From the NCBI GenBank assembly GCA_035560715.1, contig DATMYW010000029.1:1-10833 (forward strand): a stretch of 10,833 bases of DNA. The letters run 5' to 3'. This DNA comes from JAAXTX01 sp035560715 (lineage in GTDB: Bacteria > Patescibacteriota > Minisyncoccia > Moranbacterales > UBA1568). A model generated the notes under the pieces. The model did no database searches and was not told where the DNA came from. It saw only the letters and a program-made list of their open reading frames with translations. The position numbers were made by a program, and so were the translations under genes. Shown in pieces: positions 1 to 5,709 of the stretch. Positions within the stretch are counted from its first letter, which is position 1, and each line of letters starts with the position of its first letter.

Positions 1-1
1 A

Positions 2-10
2 TGCTATACT
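2..10 (+). promoter_or_regulatory. Extended -10 promoter box for the TrmB-family gene
   Basis: TGCTATACT fits the extended -10 pattern TGnTATAAT with one mismatch. It would start transcription near position 17, giving a leader of about 23 bases before the ATG at 40. Any -35 box lies outside the window. The TTGACA at 18-23 resembles a -35 hexamer but has no -10 box at the right distance. Confidence 0.5.
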
Positions 11-16
11 GAAAAA

Positions 17-34
17 GTTGACATATATGACGAC
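17..34. promoter_or_regulatory. Imperfect palindrome between -10 box and start codon, possible operator
   Basis: GTTGACATATATGACGAC matches its own reverse complement at 14 of 18 positions, around a perfect CATATATG centre. It lies at the predicted transcription start and just upstream of the TrmB-type gene, where a self-regulating repressor could bind. The operator role is inferred from position and symmetry. Confidence 0.35.
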
Positions 35-39
35 AAAAT

Positions 40-789
40 ATGCTGCGGAAAGAACTTGAGCAGGCAGGCATAAGTGAGAACGAGGCCAAAATTTATCTGG
101 CCGCTCTTGAGCTTGGAGAAAGCAATATCAGCCGTATCGCCAAGAAAGCCGTCATCAAACGGACGACAGCCTATCTGATTGTTGATGCTCTCCGGACGAA
201 AGGCCTTATCAACACCTTCAAAAAACGGAATAAGACGGTGTTTGTCGCCGAAGATCCGCGAAAAATCCAGGAAAAGATGGCAGAACGAAAAATCGCGATC
301 GACGCGATCATGCCTGATCTTCTTGCACTTTCCAATACGATTGATAAGAAGCCCGGTATACGATATTTCGAGGGGAGTGACGGCATAAAGGATCTGTTCA
401 AGGATATGTTGAAATATCCTGGACAGGAAGTACTAGAGTGGTACTCGGAGGCATATGTGCAGGACTTCGAGGAGGAATTTTTTTCCGGCTATTTCACGCC
501 GAGACGTGTCGCGAATAAGATCTGGGTACGGGCTATTCTTCCTGATAATGTAATAATTAGGAAATTGGTCGGACAAAACGAAAAGCAACTCCGTAAGACG
601 AAGTTGCTTGACCCGGAAAAGTACGATATCAAGATAGAAATGAATATTTACGGGAACAACAAGGTCAGCATTATTTCCTTCCAAGAAAAAATCGGTCTCA
701 TTATCGAGAGCAAGAAAATACATGACAGTATGAAGAATATATTCGAGCTCATGTGGGAATATGTTCCTTCGCAAAAAATGTCAGTTTGA
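40..789 (+). CDS. TrmB-family winged helix-turn-helix transcriptional regulator
   Basis: This 249-residue protein begins with the classic TrmB N-terminus: residues 3-70 read like a winged helix, with SENEAKIYLAALELG at about 12-26 and the recognition-helix region near 33-58. In the archaeal family this domain binds DNA. The rest (about 105-240) contains the IRYFEGSDGIKDLF stretch typical of the family's C-terminal effector part, which in studied archaeal members senses sugars; the ligand here is unknown. The length is usual for short family members. The ATG at 40 is the first in frame and puts the helix-turn-helix at the N-terminus, but no Shine-Dalgarno site precedes it. The gene stands alone on the plus strand, converges on the chorismate mutase gene and ends 75 bases before a shared terminator. 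Its targets cannot be read from the sequence. Confidence 0.85.
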   Translation: MLRKELEQAGISENEAKIYLAALELGESNISRIAKKAVIKRTTAYLIVDALRTKGLINTFKKRNKTVFVAEDPRKIQEKMAERKIAIDAIMPDLLALSNTIDKKPGIRYFEGSDGIKDLFKDMLKYPGQEVLEWYSEAYVQDFEEEFFSGYFTPRRVANKIWVRAILPDNVIIRKLVGQNEKQLRKTKLLDPEKYDIKIEMNIYGNNKVSIISFQEKIGLIIESKKIHDSMKNIFELMWEYVPSQKMSV

Positions 790-864
790 TTATCCCAGCG
801 CGAATTTCCCGAAGCAGCCTTTCAGGAAGTTCTGGCGGGGTATCGGTAAAATTATCAGCAGTAA

Positions 865-889
865 AAAAGCCTCCGCCTAGGAGGCTTTT
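865..889. terminator. Bidirectional intrinsic terminator between convergent genes
   Basis: A perfect 10-bp stem (AAAAGCCTCC 865-874 with GGAGGCTTTT 880-889) closes a five-base loop GCCTA. The plus strand ends in four T; the minus strand ends in six T from the A-run at 863-868. It therefore serves the TrmB gene and, 19 bases past its stop, the chorismate mutase gene, and should work better on the minus strand. Confidence 0.85.
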
Positions 890-908
890 GAAACGTATCC
901 GCCACCAA

Positions 909-1274
909 TCATTCCATGTCCGTGGTTCGGGATTCGCTCGACGAGACTATGCCTTTCTCTGCGAGAATCCTATTTTGAACGTCTTTTGATTGTTCGATAA
1001 CGAGCTCGAATATCTTTTGAACAAGAAGCGGGTCGATGCCGAATTCCGCGGCTATTGTGGAAAATTTCTCGTATTGTTGCGCCTCGCGCTCCGGCTGGAA
1101 TATGGGCAGATGTTGTTCCAGTTTCGCTTCGACGACTTTTGGAATGAGCCGTGAGCGTTCCGCAAGGATTCGTGCGAGCTCGCGGTCCAAAATGTCTATC
1201 TGTTCCCGAAGGCTGTCGAGGGACGCAGGCTTTTCCTGAGAGCAGGGGGAATCCATCGAATGTTTTTCATTCAT
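909..1274 (-). CDS. aroQ: AroQ-class chorismate mutase
   Basis: This 121-residue protein fits the all-helical AroQ fold, which converts chorismate to prephenate on the way to phenylalanine and tyrosine in the cytoplasm. Nearly all catalytic residues of the E. coli enzyme have counterparts at exactly the same spacing: R23, R40, K51, R63, E64, S96 and Q100 match R11, R28, K39, R51, E52, S84 and Q88. The D48 counterpart is Q60. Residues 1-18 and about 108-121 are polar tails outside the domain. It stands alone, without a prephenate dehydratase, dehydrogenase or DAHP synthase domain, and no other aromatic pathway gene is nearby. The ATG at 1274 follows a weak GAGAG; a second in-frame ATG lies six codons in. 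The symbol follows the structural class and does not mean type II dehydroquinase. Confidence 0.85.
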   Translation of the reverse strand: MNEKHSMDSPCSQEKPASLDSLREQIDILDRELARILAERSRLIPKVVEAKLEQHLPIFQPEREAQQYEKFSTIAAEFGIDPLLVQKIFELVIEQSKDVQNRILAEKGIVSSSESRTTDME

Positions 1275-1313
1275 ATTCTCTCAATTTCGAGTTATGCTTT
1301 CATGATGATTTGT

Positions 1314-1361
1314 CTATGTAAAGCCAAGTCTGATTTTCGTCTCTTCGGTCATACGGTCGGG
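1314..1361 (-). pseudogene. Relic of a second sufT 3' end, stop codon included
   Basis: Read on the minus strand, 16 codons from CCC to the stop encode PDRMTEETKIRLGFT and match the last codons of the intact sufT (2566-2613), where the peptide is PDRMTEETKIRLGFA. Forty of 48 bases are identical. Seven of the eight differences are silent, counting TAA/TAG; the only amino-acid change is A to T at the last residue. Upstream, homology ends at once and an in-frame TAA occurs five codons before the matching part. It is a non-functional leftover of a duplicated or displaced gene. Confidence 0.8.
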
Positions 1362-1425
1362 CTTAGGAAGGCGTTATAGAGCCCATTTCATTAAAGCATG
1401 TTTCGTAGATTTTATGGCGGAATCT

Positions 1426-2286
1426 TCAGGCGTTCATCACGTCAATCCCGAACTGACGTTCGAAGTGGTTTCTTAGATTTCGGTCTTGAGACGCCAGTTT
1501 TTTCGCCGACTTCAAGTCCGTATCCCCGACATCGATCTTGATGCCAAATTCTTCCGCGTATTTCCACTTCAGATAGATATGGATCCATCCGAACGCTCTC
1601 GCCTTGTCTTTCTCATCTTTGTAGTTGGTTAACATCTCTATATCCAAGTCGGATATTGATCCGAACCTGTCCATATCATCCATCATTGAGCCGGAAAAGC
1701 AGTATCCGAGTACCGTTATCTTTTTTCTTACCTCTTCAACAAAGTCTTTACCGATCGACAGTCTCCGCTCCTTCAATGCGGATTTTTCTTCGGGGGATTG
1801 AAGAGTTCTTGCCCTTGCTTCCAGTTCAGGCGCTTCATCAAGAAAATCGGACGATGGGATGCCGTCTTCCGCCGCGTGTATCCGCAGATCTCCCTTTCGT
1901 TCCATAAGGAAAGAATACAATTCCGGGAGGTCTTCTTTCATTTCGACCAGATCTTCTTGATCATATCGGACCGCGAACGGATAGAGATTGAAATCGTCGC
2001 ACAACTTCTCAAATAACCGAGCCTCCTGTTCCTCTTCGCCCAAAAAGGCGAAGTCGATATCGGAAACATACCCGAAATCGGTCCGATTAAGAACCGGTGG
2101 CGCCAAAATCACCGCATCTTCGGCAATACCGAGTTCCGCGAGTGTCTTTTTCAGCGCCCCGATCCTTCTCCCGAATTCCCTTTCCAGGATCTCTCGTATC
2201 TTTTCGCCTTCCGCTTCCTCGGGTGGTATGGGCCGGTTCGGATTTTCATTCTTCTCTTCTCGTCTGGGAACGCTCGGTATTTCCAT
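1426..2286 (-). CDS. Protein with two nucleotidyltransferase-fold motifs, function unknown
   Basis: From the ATG at 2286 the product has 286 residues. It contains two segments like the active-site strand of the polymerase-beta-type nucleotidyltransferase fold. The second is complete: GS at 199-200, DLD at 213-215 inside FGSISDLDIEML, and a possible third acidic residue D252 in IKIDVG. The first has GYVSDIDF at 72-79 but PP (63-64) where GS is expected, so it may be a degenerate copy. Charged helical stretches link the two. Known proteins of this fold transfer nucleotides to RNA, proteins or antibiotics; the substrate here cannot be told. The frame is open upstream to 2439, but those 51 extra residues look non-coding. 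No Shine-Dalgarno site marks either start. It lies between the sufT relic and the intact sufT. No HEPN partner gene is beside it. Confidence 0.65.
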   Translation of the reverse strand: MEIPSVPRREEKNENPNRPIPPEEAEGEKIREILEREFGRRIGALKKTLAELGIAEDAVILAPPVLNRTDFGYVSDIDFAFLGEEEQEARLFEKLCDDFNLYPFAVRYDQEDLVEMKEDLPELYSFLMERKGDLRIHAAEDGIPSSDFLDEAPELEARARTLQSPEEKSALKERRLSIGKDFVEEVRKKITVLGYCFSGSMMDDMDRFGSISDLDIEMLTNYKDEKDKARAFGWIHIYLKWKYAEEFGIKIDVGDTDLKSAKKLASQDRNLRNHFERQFGIDVMNA

Positions 2287-2565
2287 AGGATATGCAAATG
2301 ACTTTCGACGGATTGCTGTGTAGACACTTGACCGAGAACGGCGTATATTTCCGGTCGTTGCCGATTTCGGCGTGGTCGGTATGGCTCGAATCGTTTCGTT
2401 CGCGTTTCGGTATACGGCAAATATTGATACTAGCGTCATCGCTTACCTTGTTCGATAAACCGGACACGAGGCGGATTTTCGAAACATCGCCGTATTTTCG
2501 CTACGAAAGACATTCACATGGATTTTCGTAGCTTTCGCATGAACCATAAGCCTTCGTCGGTAACT
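2287..2565. other. 279-bp spacer between sufT and the nucleotidyltransferase gene
   Basis: No convincing gene is seen here. The spacer holds a copy of the 11-mer TGACTTTCGAC (2299-2309), an inverted repeat at 2500-2532 and two copies of GGATTTTCG (2472-2480, 2520-2528). No clear terminator for sufT was found. Confidence 0.5.
2500..2532. repeat. 9-bp perfect inverted repeat downstream of sufT
   Basis: GCTACGAAA (2500-2508) and TTTCGTAGC (2524-2532) can pair across a 15-base loop. No T-run follows on either strand, so it is a poor intrinsic terminator. Another TTTCGTAG lies at 1401-1408, at the other end of the nucleotidyltransferase segment, so these may be remains of a cassette boundary. Confidence 0.5.
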
Positions 2566-2883
2566 TTATGCGAACCCCAGTCTGATCTTCGTCTCCTCGG
2601 TCATGCGGTCGGGGGTCCAGGGCGGGTCGAAGGTGAGATCGATCTTCACGTCCTCGACTTCCGGGAGTTCGAGGAGCCGGTCCTCGATGTCCTTCTGAAT
2701 CACCGGGAAGAGGGGGCAGCCTATGGTAGTCAGCGTCATGGATACCGTAGCCACGCCCTCGGTCGAGACTTCGACGCCGTAAACCAGACCGAGGTCGACG
2801 ATCGAAACACCGAGCTCGGGATCGAGCACGGCTCGGAGTTTCTCCAAGGCCTGATTTTTTATGCTGTCGGTAGCATTTTCCAT
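2566..2883 (-). CDS. sufT: SufT-like iron-sulfur assembly factor (MIP18/DUF59 family)
   Basis: The 105-residue product is a complete single-domain MIP18-type protein. Hallmarks are DPELGVSIVDLGLVYGVEV near residues 22-40, TTIGCPL with the conserved cysteine at about 53-59, and the C-terminal DPPWTPDRMTEETKIRLGF. Members of this family help mature cytoplasmic iron-sulfur proteins and are often encoded with SUF genes. The start at 2883 is chosen because the domain begins there; an open frame reaches back to 3009 but those residues look unlike the family. The start context is AATATATGG, like that of the ferredoxin gene, with only a weak GCGGA upstream. A terminator separates it from the ferredoxin gene, so it may have its own promoter in 2884-3034, though none is clear. 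Its 3' end is repeated as a relic at 1314-1361. Confidence 0.87.
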   Translation of the reverse strand: MENATDSIKNQALEKLRAVLDPELGVSIVDLGLVYGVEVSTEGVATVSMTLTTIGCPLFPVIQKDIEDRLLELPEVEDVKIDLTFDPPWTPDRMTEETKIRLGFA

Positions 2884-3034
2884 ATATTCCGCGTAATGCC
2901 AAATCGTTCTTTCACCCCTCACCTTCGAGGACTCAGGGGGGCAATCCTCCTTTTGGTCGGATAATCCTCCTCGGACAGGGGAACAGGAAGATAAGATGGA
3001 ACGTTTCATCCTTTCGGACCTTTATGGTATACAA

Positions 3035-3062
3035 AAAGCCTCCTTTTTGCAAAGGAGGCTTT
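3035..3062 (-). terminator. Intrinsic terminator at the end of the SUF operon
   Basis: A 12-bp perfect stem (AAAGCCTCCTTT 3035-3046 with AAAGGAGGCTTT 3051-3062) has a four-base loop TTGC. On the minus strand it ends in five T. It lies 20 bases past the ferredoxin stop and shares the GCCTCC/GGAGGC core with the terminator at 865-889. Confidence 0.85.
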
Positions 3063-3081
3063 CGTCATCCGTCTTTCCCGA

Positions 3082-3324
3082 TTACTCGCTCGCGCTGATG
3101 GCGCCGACGGGGCAGCCGTTCTTCGCGCTCACGATCGTCTCGGTCGAGTCCTCGTCCGCGGAGGCGAGAATCGTCGACTTCCCTTCGCCGTCGAGGCCAA
3201 AGGTCTTCGGGGCGATGGCCGTGCAGCCGCCGCATCCGATGCACATGTCGCGGTTCACCGCGACCGTCTGACCGCTTGCGAGCATGACCGGTCCGCTCGG
3301 CTTCGATTCGTCCTTGAATGCCAT
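3082..3324 (-). CDS. Small ferredoxin with one [4Fe-4S] cluster
   Basis: The 80-residue product has the ligand set C28, C31, C34 (in CIGCGGC) and C71 followed by proline (GCPVGAI), which suits one [4Fe-4S] cluster of the short bacterial ferredoxin type. There is no second cysteine set. Such proteins carry single electrons in the cytoplasm; as the last gene of the SUF operon it could supply electrons for cluster assembly or be an early client. The ATG at 3324 is preferred because the frame further upstream runs into sufU. Met14 is another possible start, and neither has a strong Shine-Dalgarno site. The gene starts 31 bases after sufU ends and is followed by the terminator at 3035-3062. Confidence 0.88.
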   Translation of the reverse strand: MAFKDESKPSGPVMLASGQTVAVNRDMCIGCGGCTAIAPKTFGLDGEGKSTILASADEDSTETIVSAKNGCPVGAISASE

Positions 3325-3355
3325 ATATTTCTGCTTATGACTTACGACCCCCTTA

Positions 3356-3736
3356 TCATACCGTATCGGTCGAATCTTGAGCAAGCGTTTTTTTCAGGGT
3401 TTCCAGCGACAAAAGGGCGCACTTGAGCCTATTCGGGGAAAGTTCGACGCCGAGCAGGGCAAGGATATCGTCCGTTCCAAGGCCGAGCGCGGCCTTGATG
3501 CGCTTGCCTTTTACGGATTCCGTCAGGAGCGAGGCGGACGCCTGCGAGATGGCGCATCCTTGTCCCGTAAACCGAATATCGGATATGAGCCCGTTTTCGG
3601 TGAGGACATCCATCGAGAGCGAGTCTCCGCAGGTCGGATTCTTCGCTTCCCCGTGATGATTGGCATGTTCAAGTTCACCGCAGTTGCGCGGATGCTTGGA
3701 ATGGTCGAGGATGATGGCCTGGTAGAGGGAGGACAT
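3356..3736 (-). CDS. sufU: SufU-type iron-sulfur scaffold / sulfur-transfer protein
   Basis: The 126-residue product keeps the zinc and sulfur site of the SufU/IscU fold: C36 and D38 in NPTCGD, C61 in GQGCAIS, and C106 in RLKCALL. In Bacillus SufU these residues bind zinc and accept persulfide sulfur from SufS. The N-terminus LYQAIILDHSKHPRN and the lysine rather than histidine before the last cysteine are SufU-like. However, C61 and C106 are 45 residues apart, close to IscU, whereas Bacillus SufU has an insertion of about 18-20 residues there. The ATG at 3736 is preferred over a TTG at 3757, which lies inside an intergenic repeat. No Shine-Dalgarno site is visible. It follows sufS after a 150-bp repeat-rich spacer and precedes the ferredoxin gene. 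Confidence 0.9.
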   Translation of the reverse strand: MSSLYQAIILDHSKHPRNCGELEHANHHGEAKNPTCGDSLSMDVLTENGLISDIRFTGQGCAISQASASLLTESVKGKRIKAALGLGTDDILALLGVELSPNRLKCALLSLETLKKTLAQDSTDTV

Positions 3737-3744
3737 AGGAGAAT

Positions 3745-3757
3745 AGTCGAAAGTCAA
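3745..3757 (-). promoter_or_regulatory. Shared 13-bp leader motif upstream of sufU
   Basis: On the minus strand TTGACTTTCGACT ends eight bases before the sufU ATG. The same 13-mer ends 11 bases before the sufB ATG (7821-7833). An 11-bp version in the other orientation lies 12 bases before the nucleotidyltransferase ATG (2299-2309). Its role is unknown. Confidence 0.45.
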
Positions 3758-3874
3758 AAGTTGAAAGTCTAAAGTCGTGAAGGAAAAAAGATGATTATCC
3801 GGTTATCGGGTTCACGGGTTCACGAGTAAAACGGAGGCGATGAAACAATTCAGCAATATTAACAATTCAGCAAT
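3751..3874. repeat. Cluster of short direct repeats in the sufS-sufU spacer
   Basis: Three unrelated small repeats sit side by side: AAAGTC-type units at 3751-3777, GGGTTCAC twice in tandem (3808-3815, 3816-3823), and AACAATTCAGCAAT twice with a 17-base period (3844-3857, 3861-3874). No gene or promoter is evident in the spacer. Confidence 0.75.
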
Positions 3875-3886
3875 GTACCAATGTTT

Positions 3887-5098
3887 CTACGATTTGAACA
3901 ATGCTCTCACTTCCTTCAATCCTTCGACGAAGCGGTCGATGTCCGCTTTCGTATTATATACCGAGAAGCTGATACGTGCCGTGGCTGGAAGGGAGAGGGC
4001 GCGGTGAAGCGGCGCAGCGCAGTGTTCGCCGGCACGGATACAGACATCGCGTTCACCGAGAACCTGCGCGATATCGTGCGGGTGGATGCCGTCGAGCGTG
4101 AAGGAGACGATGCCGCTTTCGCGCCGATCATTCAAGCCGAGAATATGAATTGAGTCACCAAAGGTTTTTTTGAGTGCTGATACGGCTTGCGTTGCAAGTC
4201 CTGATTCGTGATTATGGATGGTATCGATACCGATTGAATCGATGAAGTCGAGCGCCGCACCGAGTCCGAGGACGGCCGCGATATCCGGCGTGCCCGCTTC
4301 GAAGCGGTGTGGGGCGTCCATATAGGTCGGATCGTCCGCCATGGAATCGAGCACCATGCCGCCACCGACCTGATACGGCGGAAGCGCGGCGAGCAGTGTG
4401 GATTTCCCGTAGAGGACGCCGACCCCGGTCGGTCCGAAACACTTATGTCCGGAGAACGCAAGGAAGTCACAGTTCCAGTCCGAGACGTCGATTCGGAAGT
4501 GTCCCCCAGCCTGCGCCGCATCGACGACGGTCAGGACGGCAGGATTCGCATCCTTTGCTGTGCGGACGAGTGTGGTCACCGGATTCGGGGTCCCGAACAC
4601 GTTGGATATGGCGGAAAAAGCGAAGATTTTTGTTCTTGAATCGACGAAGGATCTCGCCGTGTGCGGGCGTATCGACCCGTCCTCCTCGAAGGGGACGACG
4701 CGGAGTTCTGCCCCGCATCGCTTCGCAAGTCGTTTCCAGGGAAGGAAATTCGAATGGTGTTCGAGTGCGGTTACGACGATGTTGTCGCCTGGTTCGATGC
4801 GGTCTTCGAGAATGTAGGCGAGGAGGTTGATGCCTTCGGTCGTGCTTCGCGTGAAGACGATCTCATCGGCCATTACGTTGAGAAACCGGGCCGTCTGTTC
4901 GCGTACTTCCTCGAAACGAGTTGTCGTTTCTTCGGCGGTCGCATAGAGTCCGCGACCGACGTTGGCGGACAGGTCGCGATAGTATCCGGAGACGGCCTCG
5001 ATGACAGTGTCCGGTTTGAGTGCCGTCGCGCCGGAGTCGAGATAGACGAGTCCTGGTCTGGCATCGAAGATGGGGAATAGGCGCTTGATATTTTTCAT
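3887..5098 (-). CDS. sufS: SufS-type cysteine desulfurase
   Basis: The 403-residue product is a full-length group II cysteine desulfurase. It removes sulfur from cysteine using pyridoxal phosphate and passes it to SufU. Visible are the PLP lysine K219 in FSGHKCFG, the cofactor aspartate D193 in VVDAAQ, the histidine pair in ALEHHSN (112-117), the RFEAGTP motif (265-271), and the persulfide cysteine C360 in RAGEHCAAP. The short loop around C360 is the SufS rather than the IscS pattern. The length is close to that of E. coli SufS. The start at 5098 is the natural N-terminus of the family; no Shine-Dalgarno site precedes it. The gene starts 23 bases after the kinase gene and has SufU, not SufE, as its likely sulfur acceptor. 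Confidence 0.96.
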   Translation of the reverse strand: MKNIKRLFPIFDARPGLVYLDSGATALKPDTVIEAVSGYYRDLSANVGRGLYATAEETTTRFEEVREQTARFLNVMADEIVFTRSTTEGINLLAYILEDRIEPGDNIVVTALEHHSNFLPWKRLAKRCGAELRVVPFEEDGSIRPHTARSFVDSRTKIFAFSAISNVFGTPNPVTTLVRTAKDANPAVLTVVDAAQAGGHFRIDVSDWNCDFLAFSGHKCFGPTGVGVLYGKSTLLAALPPYQVGGGMVLDSMADDPTYMDAPHRFEAGTPDIAAVLGLGAALDFIDSIGIDTIHNHESGLATQAVSALKKTFGDSIHILGLNDRRESGIVSFTLDGIHPHDIAQVLGERDVCIRAGEHCAAPLHRALSLPATARISFSVYNTKADIDRFVEGLKEVRALFKS

Positions 5099-5121
5099 AA
5101 GTGAAATACGATACGACGTGC

Positions 5122-5709
5122 TTACTGCGAGAGAAATGCCCTAATATCAGACTCCAGCCGGCTATGGTCGATCGTGTCGAAGTCGGTCGTATCCACCTCG
5201 TGAGGGGTCGTTCCTATGTCCAGTCTGAAGTTTGACTCGAACAGCATGTAGGGATACCGATCGCTTTGTATTGTTTCCGGGTCCCTGTGACCGGCGTGAC
5301 GGGTTTCGGTCGTGGCTCGCGCACGGAATCTGCCGTCGATGACTGAACGGTCCGCAAAACAGTAGATGTAGAAAGGAACGGCATCGAAACCCGCGAAGAG
5401 CGTTTTCAGCCGATCGTTATTTTTTGCCGGGTGGAAATTCGCCTCGAATATCGCTGTCGTTCCGGAGGTGAGACAGGCCTTCATAGCGTGATAGAGCAGC
5501 TCGAAGCCGATTTTTCCGAGAGTCTCCCGGAACTCGGTTCCTGGGTCGGTCGAATCAAAATGGTCGAACAACACTTCCTTGAAAGAGTCACTAGAGAAGA
5601 CGGGAAGGTATAATTCCCTCCCCAGCCGTTCGGCAAGGGTCGATTTTCCGGATGCCGGAGGTCCCGAAATCAGGATGAGTTTCGGTCGGTGAGTATCAAT
5701 GTGTCTCAT
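5122..5709 (-). CDS. P-loop kinase (AAA_33-like) inside the SUF operon, substrate unknown
   Basis: The 195-residue product starts with a Walker A motif, GPPASGKST at 16-24. It continues with SSDSFKE around D41, where small-molecule kinases often place a catalytic or substrate-binding aspartate, then IFEANF (87-92) and an arginine-rich lid, RFRARATTETRHAGH (127-141). This order fits the AAA_33 group of small ATP-dependent kinases, which includes sugar, polynucleotide and antibiotic kinases and relatives of zeta toxin. The substrate cannot be told. Its ATG overlaps the sufD stop by four bases (ATGA, 5706-5709), so translation is probably coupled, and sufS begins 23 bases after it. That places it firmly within the SUF transcript, although no kinase is a standard SUF component. 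It may be a passenger gene or have an unknown link to sulfur or cofactor supply. Confidence 0.8.
   Translation of the reverse strand: MRHIDTHRPKLILISGPPASGKSTLAERLGRELYLPVFSSDSFKEVLFDHFDSTDPGTEFRETLGKIGFELLYHAMKACLTSGTTAIFEANFHPAKNNDRLKTLFAGFDAVPFYIYCFADRSVIDGRFRARATTETRHAGHRDPETIQSDRYPYMLFESNFRLDIGTTPHEVDTTDFDTIDHSRLESDIRAFLSQ

Noticed and set aside
18..23. TTGACA as the -35 box of the TrmB gene
   Set aside because: No -10 hexamer lies 16-18 bases downstream before the start codon; the TATACT at 5-10 is a better promoter element.
1426..2286. MNT/HEPN toxin-antitoxin pair
   Set aside because: The protein is much longer than MNT antitoxins and no HEPN gene is beside it.
2287..2439. Longer nucleotidyltransferase start at 2439
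   Set aside because: The 51 extra residues are low in hydrophobic structure and look like translated spacer; the leader-motif copy also lies there.
2940..2977. Two AGGAGGAT sites on the minus strand as ribosome sites
   Set aside because: No open frame of useful length begins at the right distance after either.
2884..3009. Longer sufT start at 3009
   Set aside because: The extra 42 residues do not resemble the family and the spacer looks non-coding; the domain starts after 2883.
3844..3874. CRISPR-like repeats
   Set aside because: Only two 14-bp copies three bases apart; no spacers and no cas genes.
4309..5080. Plus-strand open frames opposite sufS
   Set aside because: They are arginine- or glutamate-rich mirror frames of a conserved gene, with no start signal or domain.
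5122..5709. Zeta-type toxin of a toxin-antitoxin pair
   Set aside because: The P-loop and lid are shared with many small kinases, and no antitoxin-like gene is next to it; both neighbours are SUF genes.
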